NCBI GenBank assembly: GCA_022496185.1
Contig: WTXG01000041.1
Coordinates: forward strand, 124,001-188,000
Direction: 5' to 3'
Source: Multifurca ochricompacta
Lineage: Eukaryota; Basidiomycota; Agaricomycetes; Russulales; Russulaceae
DNA length: 64,000 bases
How positions within the stretch are numbered: the stretch's first letter is position 1; each line of letters starts with the position of its first letter. Positions 49,579-59,089 of this stretch are shown piece after piece. The position numbers were made by a program, and so were the translations under genes. Below the pieces are notes generated by a model that was given only the letters and a program-made list of their open reading frames with translations, searched no databases and had not been told where the DNA came from.

Positions 49579-50706
49579 ATGTCCAAGGTGATCAACTTCC
49601 CATCCGCTCCAAACTAGCTGCACAAGAATTAACATTTGTTCCCTCAGCCCGTCCTCTACACTTTCCTCATTCTGTCTGGGCCGCTGCTCCTCACCTCGCT
49701 CTGTTCGTCCTCATTATTGTTTTTGTCCACTGTGAATCCGATAAGCTGACATTGCATGTCAATCCAGTGGTGAGCTCGGCCTTGACGCAGACCCCAAAGT
49801 TGTCAACCTCATCGAGGGTGCAAACTTCGATCCCGAGTTCGTCAAAGTTGTAAGTCGTAAAGCCCTAGCTCTCCTTGTCCACTGCACCCATTGACACCCG
49901 TCTTCTTAGAACCCACATGCCACTCTTCCCACCCTTACCCACGAGGGCAAGTCGTTCACAAGCACTGTCGCTGTGATCAACTATCTGGTGTCCATTTCGT
50001 CAACAAAGATCGCCCCTGAGACCTCCATCACGAAAGTGGTGCATGAGGATAAGATAGATCCCAACTTTGCGTTCGTCGCCTCGGTAAGAAATCCCATTTC
50101 TCCGTTTTCACATCGACTTCAATAAACTGACACTTTTCCCCAGAGAAATGACGAAGAACTCGCTAAGACCTCAAGTGGCTTCGCTAATATCTTCACGTCG
50201 ACCCGTATGTCTGGAACGCTCTGGAATCGTGTTCGTCTTATCTTACCACTTCTCCCCCCCCTTTCGCAGGACTCGGTGGTTTGAAAAAGTTTGCTGCCAC
50301 ACCAGAGGGGCAAGTGCACAAGGCGTTCTATGACAAGCAGATCACATCCATCTCTGGCGTCCACGCCCTTCTCAACGGCCAGGCACCTGACGAAGTCAAG
50401 CAAGGGTTCTTCAACGTTTCCACTGCCCTCTGGGAGTCCATCAAGAGCTTCATCTTTGAGACGCTTCCTGCGGCCATCACTGTGGGACCATTCATCGGCG
50501 GTTCCCGTCCGGGTATCGATGACTTGCACGTCGGAGCGTGGCTCGCACGCATCGCGTTTCTTTCGGGTGGGCAGAAATCTGACCAGGGTGTCGCGGCACT
50601 GGAGAAGAGGTTCGGTCCCGTTCCTGAAAAGGTCAAGGTGTACTGGTCGGCGTGGATCGCGCGCGACAGTTGGGTTGGGGCCTACCCTGACAACGTATTG
50701 CACTAG
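49579..50706 (+). CDS. Glutathione S-transferase-like protein
   Basis: Thioredoxin-fold plus all-helical GST architecture; probably cytosolic, conjugating or reducing with glutathione. A 9-nt first exon (49579-49587, MSK) is followed by short exons starting at about 49648, 49767, 49910 and 50144, and a last exon ending at 50706. The N-terminal domain reads PVLYTF, HSVWAAAPHLAL, ELGLDADPKVVNLIEG and NPHATLPTLTHEGKSF, which carries the cis-proline (LPTL) and the following Ser/Thr-Val turn. The C-terminal domain includes KAFYDKQITSISGVH and GGSRPGIDDLHVGAWLARIA. One C seems lost in TTTCC at about 49662. One donor is GTTCGT, also seen in NST1 and NAA30. The GST class is not clear. Confidence 0.75.
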
Positions 50707-51100
50707 GCGCAAAGTTCTTTTTATTTTGTATTTTAGAAACTGTGTATACGACGGGCTGGTGAGCTAGGCTTGAATATGATAATGTTATCACAATCACATG
50801 CTGTCCTAAGGCATGATAAGTATGACATCATCCATCACGTGCCTTGACCGTTATGTAAGTTCAGTCCCAAGGTCTCTCTCTCTTGTTTATCATTCATCTC
50901 ATCTCTTTCTTTTTTGTTATCAGGCGCCCCCCGCGTCTATCTCATAGGGAAGTTCATGCGTGATCAGCATTCGAGTGATCATGATAAACCATTTGGGAAG
51001 GGGCTATGCGCCGTTCATGGGTACTGGAACACGTCCTATCAAGGACCCTGCACGCATCTCCAATATCACTCCCTCCTAGTCCAACCCTCTTCACTGGCTT
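50707..51100. promoter_or_regulatory. Upstream region of the NLR gene
   Basis: Fewer than 400 bases from the GST-like stop to the NLR start: GST 3' UTR, a CT-rich stretch at about 50870-50920, then NLR leader. No domain in the frame at 50914-51129. Confidence 0.5.
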
Positions 51101-54100
51101 ATGTCTTCAACAACAATATCTTCTTCTAATTTTCAACAATTGTTAAAGCACTGGAAGACTACGCCAAGCAGACCGGGATAGATCTTACGAAAAACCCTTT
51201 CGCTAACAAACTCCAGACCTGCGATTCTTCCAATGCCGTCCTTGACCTACTCAAAGACAAAGCCAAGGAATTCAAAGACTATCGAGACGGAAATCGGGAA
51301 TTGATCAACTGGCTCAGCCCGGTGGTGAAGGTCGTTCATACGTTTTCTGATGTTCTTGGCGAGGCAATTAACTTGGTGAGCCATGGTCATATGGTCTTGT
51401 CTGGCCACCTTTTCACGCTTGCACCCCTAGTCGCCTTTCCAACCGGCAAAAGCAATCTTCGTTGGCATCAACGCCCTTCTTGGGGTGTGTATCCCTCTCT
51501 CGCGTCGAGGCTGAATCTTTGAAATATCCGAGCATGGCAGGCTGCTAGCGGAGTCAGCGCGAGCTACGACGCGCTCGTTGACCTCTTTGAATGTATCGGA
51601 AATTTCCTTAAACGACTCCATATCTATACCGAAATCCCATTCACCCCTGCTATGACGGACGTGATTGTCAAGATCATGATTGAAACGCTTTCCGTACTCG
51701 CACTCGCAACGAAACAGATCAAGCAGGGCCGGCTCAGTAAGCATATTGTTTTTTATCCTTGAAGATCCCAATAATCCAACGTTTGTACAGAAAAATTTGC
51801 CAAAAAGCTGTTAGGAGAGAGCGAGATCGAGGCTGTATTACAAAGGTTGGACCGACTCACGCAAGAGGAAGCTCGGGTGACGGTAGCTCAGACCTTGGAG
51901 GTTGTCCACGGTCTTGTGAACAATTTGAAGGTTGTTATGGACGGTGCGCACACTTCGCTCTGCTCGCCTTCCACGTTTGGTTCAATCATTTCTTTTTTTT
52001 TGCGAGCAGATGGAAGAGCCTCAGCGGATGGCATGCGGCAGGCACTGAGTATGCCCGGTTTGGTTGGGGACGTTTATATTGTATTGGGCTGACTGTGGGT
52101 TCTAGTCACAATGCAGGAAACGGCGAATGATGTAAACAAGATCAAACGTTGGACGCCTCTTCTACCCTTATAGACTCCGGCGCTAAACCTACGTTCAGGT
52201 GATCAGTTGCAAAGGGACATCCGAAGTTGGCTGTCCCCCCGGATCCGTCAAAAAACCACAACATTGCACGTAGAGATCACCACGACGGGACTGCAGCTTG
52301 GTTCACTCGGGCAGCACCTTCGAGAAATGGAAAACAGCTGGTTCCCTCTTGTGGATTTATGGTAAACGTGAGGTTGTTTTTCGGAGTTCCCATCTTGTCC
52401 ATGTACTGACGGCCGTTTTCCTCTTGATTCTGTAGCGGGCTCGGGAAAGAGTATTCTCTGGTATGTCTTCCTCTTTGACTCTTGTCCAGCTCCGTTTACA
52501 TTGTGAACCAGCTCTACCATCATTCAAGAAGCCAAGGGCTTACGCGATGCCGGGTTGGCACTAATGGCGTATTTCTATTTCGATTTCAGGGATATTGCCA
52601 AGCAGGACCTCCGCGGCTTGCTCTCTTCCCTCCTTGCACAGCTCTGTGCCAAGTCAGATCCTTGCTATGACATCCTTTCCGACCTGTATTCGACACACGA
52701 TGCCGGATCGCAACAGCCGGATGACCGTGCGCTCACGAAATGTCTGGTGAATATGCTCAAACTCCCGGGACAGCCACAGACCTACGTTATTGTGGATGCT
52801 CTTGATGAATGTCCCATCACCTCTGGGATGGTGTCCTCTCGCGAACGGGTTCTCAACCTTTTAGAGGATTTTGTCGAGCTAGACCTTCCAAATCTCCGTA
52901 TTTGTGTTACCAGCCGCCCTGAGGCCGATATTCGCGATGTCCTCGAACCTTTGGCATCCTACCATGTCTCTCTTCACGACGAAAGTGGACAAAAGCAGGA
53001 TATCGTCGATTATGTTAGCTCTGCCGTCTATTTGGACCGGAAGATGCGGAGATGGAGGGCGGAAGATAAGGAATTGGTGATTCGTACGATATCTAAAAAA
53101 GCGGATGGGATGTAGGTCACACGACTATTATGTCATCTCATGCCCGTTTCTCATACAATCACGTAGGTTCCGATGGGTTGTCTGCCAGCTGGAAACTTTG
53201 CGTCGCAGCTTTCCAACAGCAATTCGGCGCGCCCTGGAGGAATTGCCTGAAACGCTGGACGACACATACGAGCGCTCTCTGCTGGGAATCGAGAAGGAGA
53301 AAAGAGAATTTGCTCATCGTCTCTTTCAATGTCTCACTGTATCTGTTCGACCCCTTCGTGTTGAAGAGCTAGCAGATGTTCTTGCGGTTCAGTTTGACAC
53401 CGAAGAGCATCCTCAATATCACGTAGATTGGCGCCCTGAGGATGCACAAGATGCTGTGCTATCCGCATGTTCCAGTTTAGTCGCTGTTGTCAATGTGGAC
53501 GGATCGCCGGTCGTGCAATTTTCCCATTTCTCTGTAAAGGAATTCTTGACATCGGGTCGCCTCGCCACCTCAGAAGAGAATCTCTCCCGCTATCATGTTG
53601 ATCTCCAAACCGCACACACGATTCTTGCGCAGGTTTCCCTAAGCATATTGCTTCAACTAGACGACAAGGTCGACAGGAAGAGGGTGAAGAACGTTCCGCT
53701 AGCCACCTACGCAGCTCGACACTGGGTCGACCATAGCCGCTTTGGGAATGTATCATCCAGCATCCAGGATATAATGGAGCGCCTCTTTGACGCGAAGGAG
53801 CCGTACTTTGCAACATGGATCTGGATATATGACCTTGACGCCCTTGGGTGGGGAACATGCCATCCATGCAACCAACTGCGCCTACAGCAGTCCCGCTATA
53901 CTACGCCACACTCTGTGGTTTCCGTAACCTGGTAAAACACCTCATCGTTAACTGTCCACAGGATGTCAATTCCAAGGGCGGGTATTATGCAACACCACTG
54001 AATGCTGCGCTTGCAAAAGGCGATACTGACATTGCACTGTCCCTTCTCGAAAATGGTGCAAATATAAATACCCTAGATAAAACGACCTGAGTCCATTGCA

Positions 54101-55930
54101 CAGAGCATCAAAAGTGGACGTCATGACATTGCGCAGTTGTTACTAGAGCATCATGCGGATATCAACATACGAACCGGGAAGCTCGAGACCCCACTTCATT
54201 TGGCCTCGAGGTGGGGAGAACTCGAAGTCGTACAACTACTAGTCCGCCATGGCGCAGATTTGCAGTCACATGACAACAAGGGCTGGACTCCAATGAGGAT
54301 AGCATCACGATGGGGACATTTAGATATTGTACGGTTGCTACTCGATGGTGGCGCCTCTGTGGACTCCCGTGAGAAACACGGATTAAATTCAATTCACACA
54401 GCATCACTGCATGGGCATTCCGACATCGTAAAGCTCTTACTTGAGCGCGGCGTAGATGTTAATACCAAAAACGAGAGCGAAGAGACACCATTGGACGTTG
54501 CATCGGGTAACGGAAAGCTCGAGGTCGCCCGGCTCCTGATTGAACATGGAGCGGATATCAACACGCGCGATATCAAGGGTTGGAGTCCATTGCACACTGC
54601 AGCACGAAACGGTCACCTGGACTTAGCGAATCTGTTAGTTGAGAGAGGTGCGGATGTCGATATGGGAAACAAGGACGAGGGGACTCCATTGAACCTCGCA
54701 TCGGGCAGCGGAAAACTGGAGATCTGCCGCTTCCTAATCGAGCATGGCGCGAATGTGAATACCCGGGACAACAAAGGCTGGACTCCAATGAAGATAGCAT
54801 CACGATGGGGTCATCTGGATGTCGTGCGATTGTTGCTTGATAGTGGAGCCTCTGTGGACTCCCGTGATAACAAGGACTCCACTCCATTGAAATCAGCGTC
54901 ACGATGGGGGCATTTAGTCGTCGTGCGGTTGTTGCTTGATAGTGGCGCCGCTGTGGACTCCCGTGACGAAGATGGCTGGACTCCAATTCACGCAGCATCA
55001 CTTTCTGGGAATCAAGACATCGTGAAGCTCTTACTTGAGCGCGGCGTAGATGTCAATACCCAGAATGGGAACGAAGAGACACCATTGGACATTGCATCGG
55101 GTAACGGAAACCTTGAAGTCGCCCGGCTCCTGATTGAACATGGAGCGGATGTCAACGTGCGCGACGACAAGGGTTGGAGTCCATTGCACACTGCAGCGCG
55201 AAATGGTCACCTAGACGTCGTGAAGTTATTAGTCGAGAGGGGGGCGGACGCTAACGTGCGGAACGAGGACGAGAAGACTCCTTTGGACCTGGCATCTCGT
55301 AGAGGGACACCCGAAATGGTAGGCTTCCTGGCCGAGCGCATGACAAATATCCATTCTCGAGTCAACGTGGGGCCGACTCTATCGGGCACAGCGCCAGATA
55401 ATACGCGTCCTGATGTTGCTCAGTCCTCACTTGGACGCGAAGAGAGTACTTCGTTGCACTCCGCATCAAAAGACGGAGACCTAGACACCGTACGGTCACT
55501 GCTTGACAGTGGCGTGGACGTCAACGCTCGGAATTCAAAATATGAGACACCCTTGGACGTGGCATCGAGTAAAGGTAAAGTTGAAGTTGTGAAATTGTTG
55601 ATTGAGCGTGGCGCAGACGTGAACTGCCGTGACGGCATCGGGTGGACTCCGTTGCACGATGCATCGCGTTTTGGACACCTTGACGTCGTGAGATTGTTAC
55701 TTGATCATGACGTGGAGGTGGACGCAACGCAACAAAACTACCAGACGCCGCTGCATATGGCATCATCCAATGGTCACCTTGAGATCGTGCAGTTACTTCT
55801 CGAACGGGGCGCGAATGTGCATTTGCGGAATGGGGATGGCCGGACTCCATCCCAGCTAGCATCAGTTAGGGGATACCGCAAGGTTGTTCGATTGATATCG
55901 GAGTACGGGGCACTGGCACGTGGGGCGTAG
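51101..55930 (+). CDS. Goodbye-NACHT-ankyrin NLR-like protein
   Basis: Fungal STAND/NLR receptor type linked to non-self recognition and cell death. ATG at 51101; exons include 51101-51375, 51431-51484, 51541-51736, 51791-51943, further short ones, and the NACHT region from 52215. Residues about 10-260 fit the Goodbye N-terminal domain (DYAKQTGIDLTKN, GVSASYDALVDLFECIGNFL, LSVLALATKQIKQGR). NACHT: Walker A GKPGSGKSIL split by an intron at 52370-52436, GLLSSLLAQLC, Walker B VIVDALDECP, ICVTSRPEADI, then a winged-helix-like part (LPETLDDTYERSL, FSHFSVKEFL). The C-terminus has about 20 ankyrin repeats of 33 residues. At least six one-base losses occur, several in homopolymers (AAA at 51146, C run at 52232, GGG at 52315, near 53846, 54090 and 54111). 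Ligand unknown. Confidence 0.87.
54185..55927 (+). repeat. Ankyrin repeat array of the NLR with block duplication
   Basis: Seventeen 99-bp units in one frame, with three more upstream across frame breaks. Units 3-6 and 9-12 match pairwise and in order (unit 3 with 9, 4 with 10, 5 with 11, 6 with 12), and units 2, 7 and 8 are alike (ASRWGHLxxVRLLLD). For example 54420-54465 and 55014-55059 are almost identical. Unit 12 has decayed and a 30-residue linker separates it from units 13-17. Confidence 0.85.
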
Positions 55931-55936
55931 GGCTTC

Positions 55937-56027
55937 AAAGGCGGGCTGCTTACCTCTAATTTGAATACTAGTATTGACAGTTTACAATAGATTGGTGGCC
56001 CTGGTCGCCGTTTCTTTTGCCATTAGT
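55937..56027 (+). repeat. NLR 3' flank repeat, copy at 58518-58607
   Basis: Ninety bases starting AAAGGCGGGCTGCT, seven bases after the NLR stop, through TTTGAATACTAGTATTGACA to TTTCTTTTGCCATTAG. The second copy differs at few positions. Confidence 0.85.
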
Positions 56028-56835
56028 TCAACGATTACCAATAATCATGCTGAGGCCACTCACATTGAGCGCCACAGGTACCAGTTGGGACTACAATGCA
56101 GAGCCCGCTCATAATTTTAATGGTATCAGCCCCAGAACAACTAATCCACCTAGCGCCGCTCAGACTTTTATTATACGCAGTACAGCACTGGGATCTTGAG
56201 AGAAGAAGGGTTCAATGTCGATGAAGGCACTGAAATAGACGAATACACTTGAAGGCTTGAGCCTGAATGAGCTCAAATCGGTAACGCCGATAATACCGAA
56301 TACGTCGATGAGGCTACCTTCAAGGGCTGTGACAGACAAAGCTGGCATTTCTTTATATACATGAGGTCTGTATGAAACTATGAAACGAGCCAAATCCAAG
56401 TTTTCATGGGAAATGAAAGGGTGACACAACTATATCGAGTGGTCGAAAGCGCGAGAAGGCACGGCAAGTCGGGCCAGAGCGGGCAGAGGTGGAAGACTTC
56501 AGTCCCAGCCTGGACCCAGATCCCGAATACCATCCACATAGACGACCAAGGAACTCACATAGTGGTACCAAATCCAGTGCTCATCACTCAACCGAATCGT
56601 ACCAAATGTCACACTTCTACAGCTGACAAATAACAACATTTCATTTAATGATCCATGGACATGAACAACATACACTAAAATGGACGACCTATAGCGAGTG
56701 TTGTCGACAGTCACTCCCTTATTCTTATTTTTCAAATTCATTTACTCTTCCTCAATCGAAACGCAACAAGGTGGGCTCGAACTTTGCGACATCAATCAAC
56801 GAACCTGATAAACCGCACGGCTCACTCAGAAACAC
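56028..56835. other. Non-coding part of segmental duplication A
   Basis: Sequence between the NLR flank and the first small-protein gene. It matches 59080-60034 in order, including the dispersed repeat also seen at 19855-20400. No gene supported. Confidence 0.6.
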
Positions 56836-58300
56836 TCATGACAATTCAGAGAAAATGGAAAATACGCACGGGAGAGGGATAAGCTTGACTTTCAGAGGAC
56901 CATAGGTGGTCCCGAATACCGTCGCTGACAGATCAACCCAAAGCCAACCACCGAAGATATAGAACTTGGCTTCCCCTTTCACAAATGAAACGTCGAAAGA
57001 CACTTTGACACCATCTTTGAGGTTTCCCTTCACTGCAGCCAACCGGAACGGCGTAATGATCGGGGTCCTGACAGAGAACTCTGCATTGATCTCGAAGGTG
57101 CCAACATCAATGTAACCTTTCAGCTGAGAGAGAGATTCAAGTCAATCAGTGACCATATTACAATACAGAGGACAACGAAAAATGACTTACAACCCAAGTG
57201 ATGCCCCAGAGTGGAACCTCAATGTCAAAGTCATATCGTGGGACCTTGGTATCGTTGTGGAAAACAGGAGCGCCAGCTATGGCGTATACGTGGATAATTT
57301 CTGCAGTTAGCGGGTCCTCGTATTGGTGATGATGACCCTCAAGCCATTTCTCGAGTTCTAAGTTTCAGAGCTCATTAGAATGGATTACAGCTAGAATGGC
57401 AAGGTTCGACTCCCACCAATATCACTAAGATCAGTGGACATGTTGAGTGCTCTGTGATTGTAAGCGCGTGGGGTATGATGAAGAAACGTCGTCGGACTTT
57501 ACTGTTGTATTTATACGGTTCAGAATGAACCGTCAACCAGACCAAGGGATTACATACTAGTAGTCTCCGGGGAAGAAACATTCCTGTGTTCAGAGCAGTA
57601 CCGGAGGCTACATTTTTCTATATTGTTTGTAAAGCTGAGACAATGGAAGTGCCCAGGGTGTAGAATAATGATGAATGTTGTTGCGTCTGCTGACCTACGT
57701 TTAACGCTTCAGCAGAATGAACAGGAAAAGCAAAGCTCCTATGCCCAAAATAGTAAAGCCAGATGATGGCCAGTTGCGGTGTTTACGTCTGTGTAAAGCG
57801 AAACGCTGGAGGGCTGTTGGTGCATCTGCTGCTCCACGTTTTCGTGTCAGCGCTTCAGAAAGAATGATCCGGGGAAAGCAAAGTTCCTAAAACCAGATGA
57901 CCGAAGACCCTATGCTTCAGCGCTCCAGCTAGCACCCCTCGTATGCGAGCCCGCGGTGGTTATGTGGCTGACGAAGCATGTAGAATAATCAATGATTTCA
58001 AACGTAGGAGGGCCATCGTTCATTTCCTTCTATACGTTTACGCTTCACAGTGAATTGTGAAGGCAAACGAGGGTACTCTGACCGGGAACAAAAAGTTCGT
58101 ACTTCTATGCGAGCCCGCGTTGGCTAACTTTGAGGGCACAGAAGCAGTTTGCATAACACCATTTTACAATTTAAAAACAGCAGACGTGACAGAGTGTCCG
58201 GGAAAGAAAAGATCCTGGGTTCAAAAGGATGGAAGTACGTTGGTGCTTCCGCTATTCGCCCAGCACATTGTGCCGAATCACGTGATATGAAGTTAAATAA
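56040..58300. repeat. Segmental duplication, unit A
   Basis: About 2.3 kb unit repeated in direct orientation at about 59090-61410 (unit B) and in part, inverted, from about 63490 to the window edge (unit C). Unit order: dispersed repeat, small-protein gene on the minus strand, then an upstream block with AACGCTTCAGCAGAATGAAC and GCAAACGAGGGTACTCTGAC. Confidence 0.8.
56836..57441 (-). CDS. Small unrecognised protein, copy A (159 aa)
   Basis: I do not recognise this family. Three exons, 57441-57417, 57357-57191 and 57123-56836, give 159 residues in phase. It starts MSTDLSDIELEKWLEGHHH. The middle has AEIIHVYAIAGAPVFHND and EVPLWGITWVLKGYIDVG. The second half alternates hydrophobic and polar residues (FEINAEFSVRTPII, VSFDVSFVKGEAKFYI, WLWVDLSATVFG), which suggests a beta-rich fold. 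It has no signal peptide or membrane helix, so it is probably cytosolic. The CVFSIFSELS end overlaps a GTGCGT donor-like site, so a different last exon is possible. Its paralogue at 60035-60631 keeps the same intron positions. Lies directly downstream of the NLR in opposite orientation. Changes between copies sit mainly in the second half, which fits a coding gene. Confidence 0.68.
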
Positions 58301-58517
58301 CAACAAATTCTGTTGAACCCAAGATAGCGGTACAGAGGTTCCGGGATAGCGGTTCGACATGATTATGATCACGAGTGTTCATCTAAGATCTGACATGTGA
58401 TCTAATCACATCATTAAACAAGATAACAAGGTAACATGTTTATTTAATCTAGCAGCTAATATAGTACATAGAATGTATATACAGTGGGTCAAAAAACTGT
58501 CCCAATGTTTGCACCGC
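57442..58517. other. Non-coding part of duplication A
   Basis: Upstream region of copy A. It matches about 60632-61400, and its 57600-57900 part also matches, inverted, 63500-63850. The open frame at 58057-58290 lies in the repeat and has no domain. Confidence 0.6.
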
Positions 58518-58607
58518 AAAGGCGGGCTGCTGACCTCCAATTTGAATACTAGTATTGACAGTCTACAATAGATTGGTGACCCTGGTCACTGTTTCTTTTG
58601 CCATTAG
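58518..58607 (+). repeat. Relict copy of the NLR 3' flank
   Basis: Matches 55937-56027 but no ankyrin-coding sequence lies before it, so it may mark where another NLR copy has been lost, or a transposed fragment. Confidence 0.8.
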
Positions 58608-58611
58608 TGTG

Positions 58612-58930
58612 AAAACAGGCATGGCGCAGACTGTACTTTATATGCTACATTACTACTCTATCTCACCTTGTATGTGTAGAAACTTAGATGCTTTCAATAA
58701 TGTGATAGCAACTTGATTGTGTAGCATATTTACATAGGCTTTTATATACATCTACATGTACTAATCGGCTATTAATCTAATTGTTAGTACAACGCGTTTA
58801 TAATGTGATTATCATCACATGACCGCTTTCGGATGTATTATTATCATTAGATCATTAAGTAACTAAGTGATTGTGATCGGCTGCTTTATCTCTGATCACA
58901 ATCTTATGTCGGACCGCTCTACCGGTAGCT
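58612..58930 (+). repeat. AT-rich dispersed element, second copy
   Basis: Partner of 33119-33350. Longer by about 90 bases in the middle, with many short AT-rich direct repeats. Runs up to the foldback element at 58937. Confidence 0.65.
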
Positions 58931-58936
58931 CTGTAC

Positions 58937-59075
58937 CATCAGGAAAATTACATTTCTAGAATGACGAGAGATGCCCTGGTAGACTGTCTATTATGGTAAA
59001 CATTACTATTATGGGTAGTCTAGCAGGGCATTTCTAGTCATTCTAGTCATGCTAGCAGATGTAATTTTCCTGATG
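58937..59075. mobile_element. Foldback MITE-like element
   Basis: Perfect 17-bp terminal inverted repeats (CATCAGGAAAATTACAT and its complement at 59059-59075). Inside them are further complementary arms: TTCTAGAATGACGAG..ATGCCCTGGTAGACT pairs with AGTCTAGCAGGGCAT..CTAGTCATTCTAG. The loop is AT-rich. About 139 bp, no coding capacity. Fits a miniature inverted-repeat element moved by an unseen transposase. Confidence 0.75.
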
Positions 59076-59089
59076 AGGCCACTCACATT

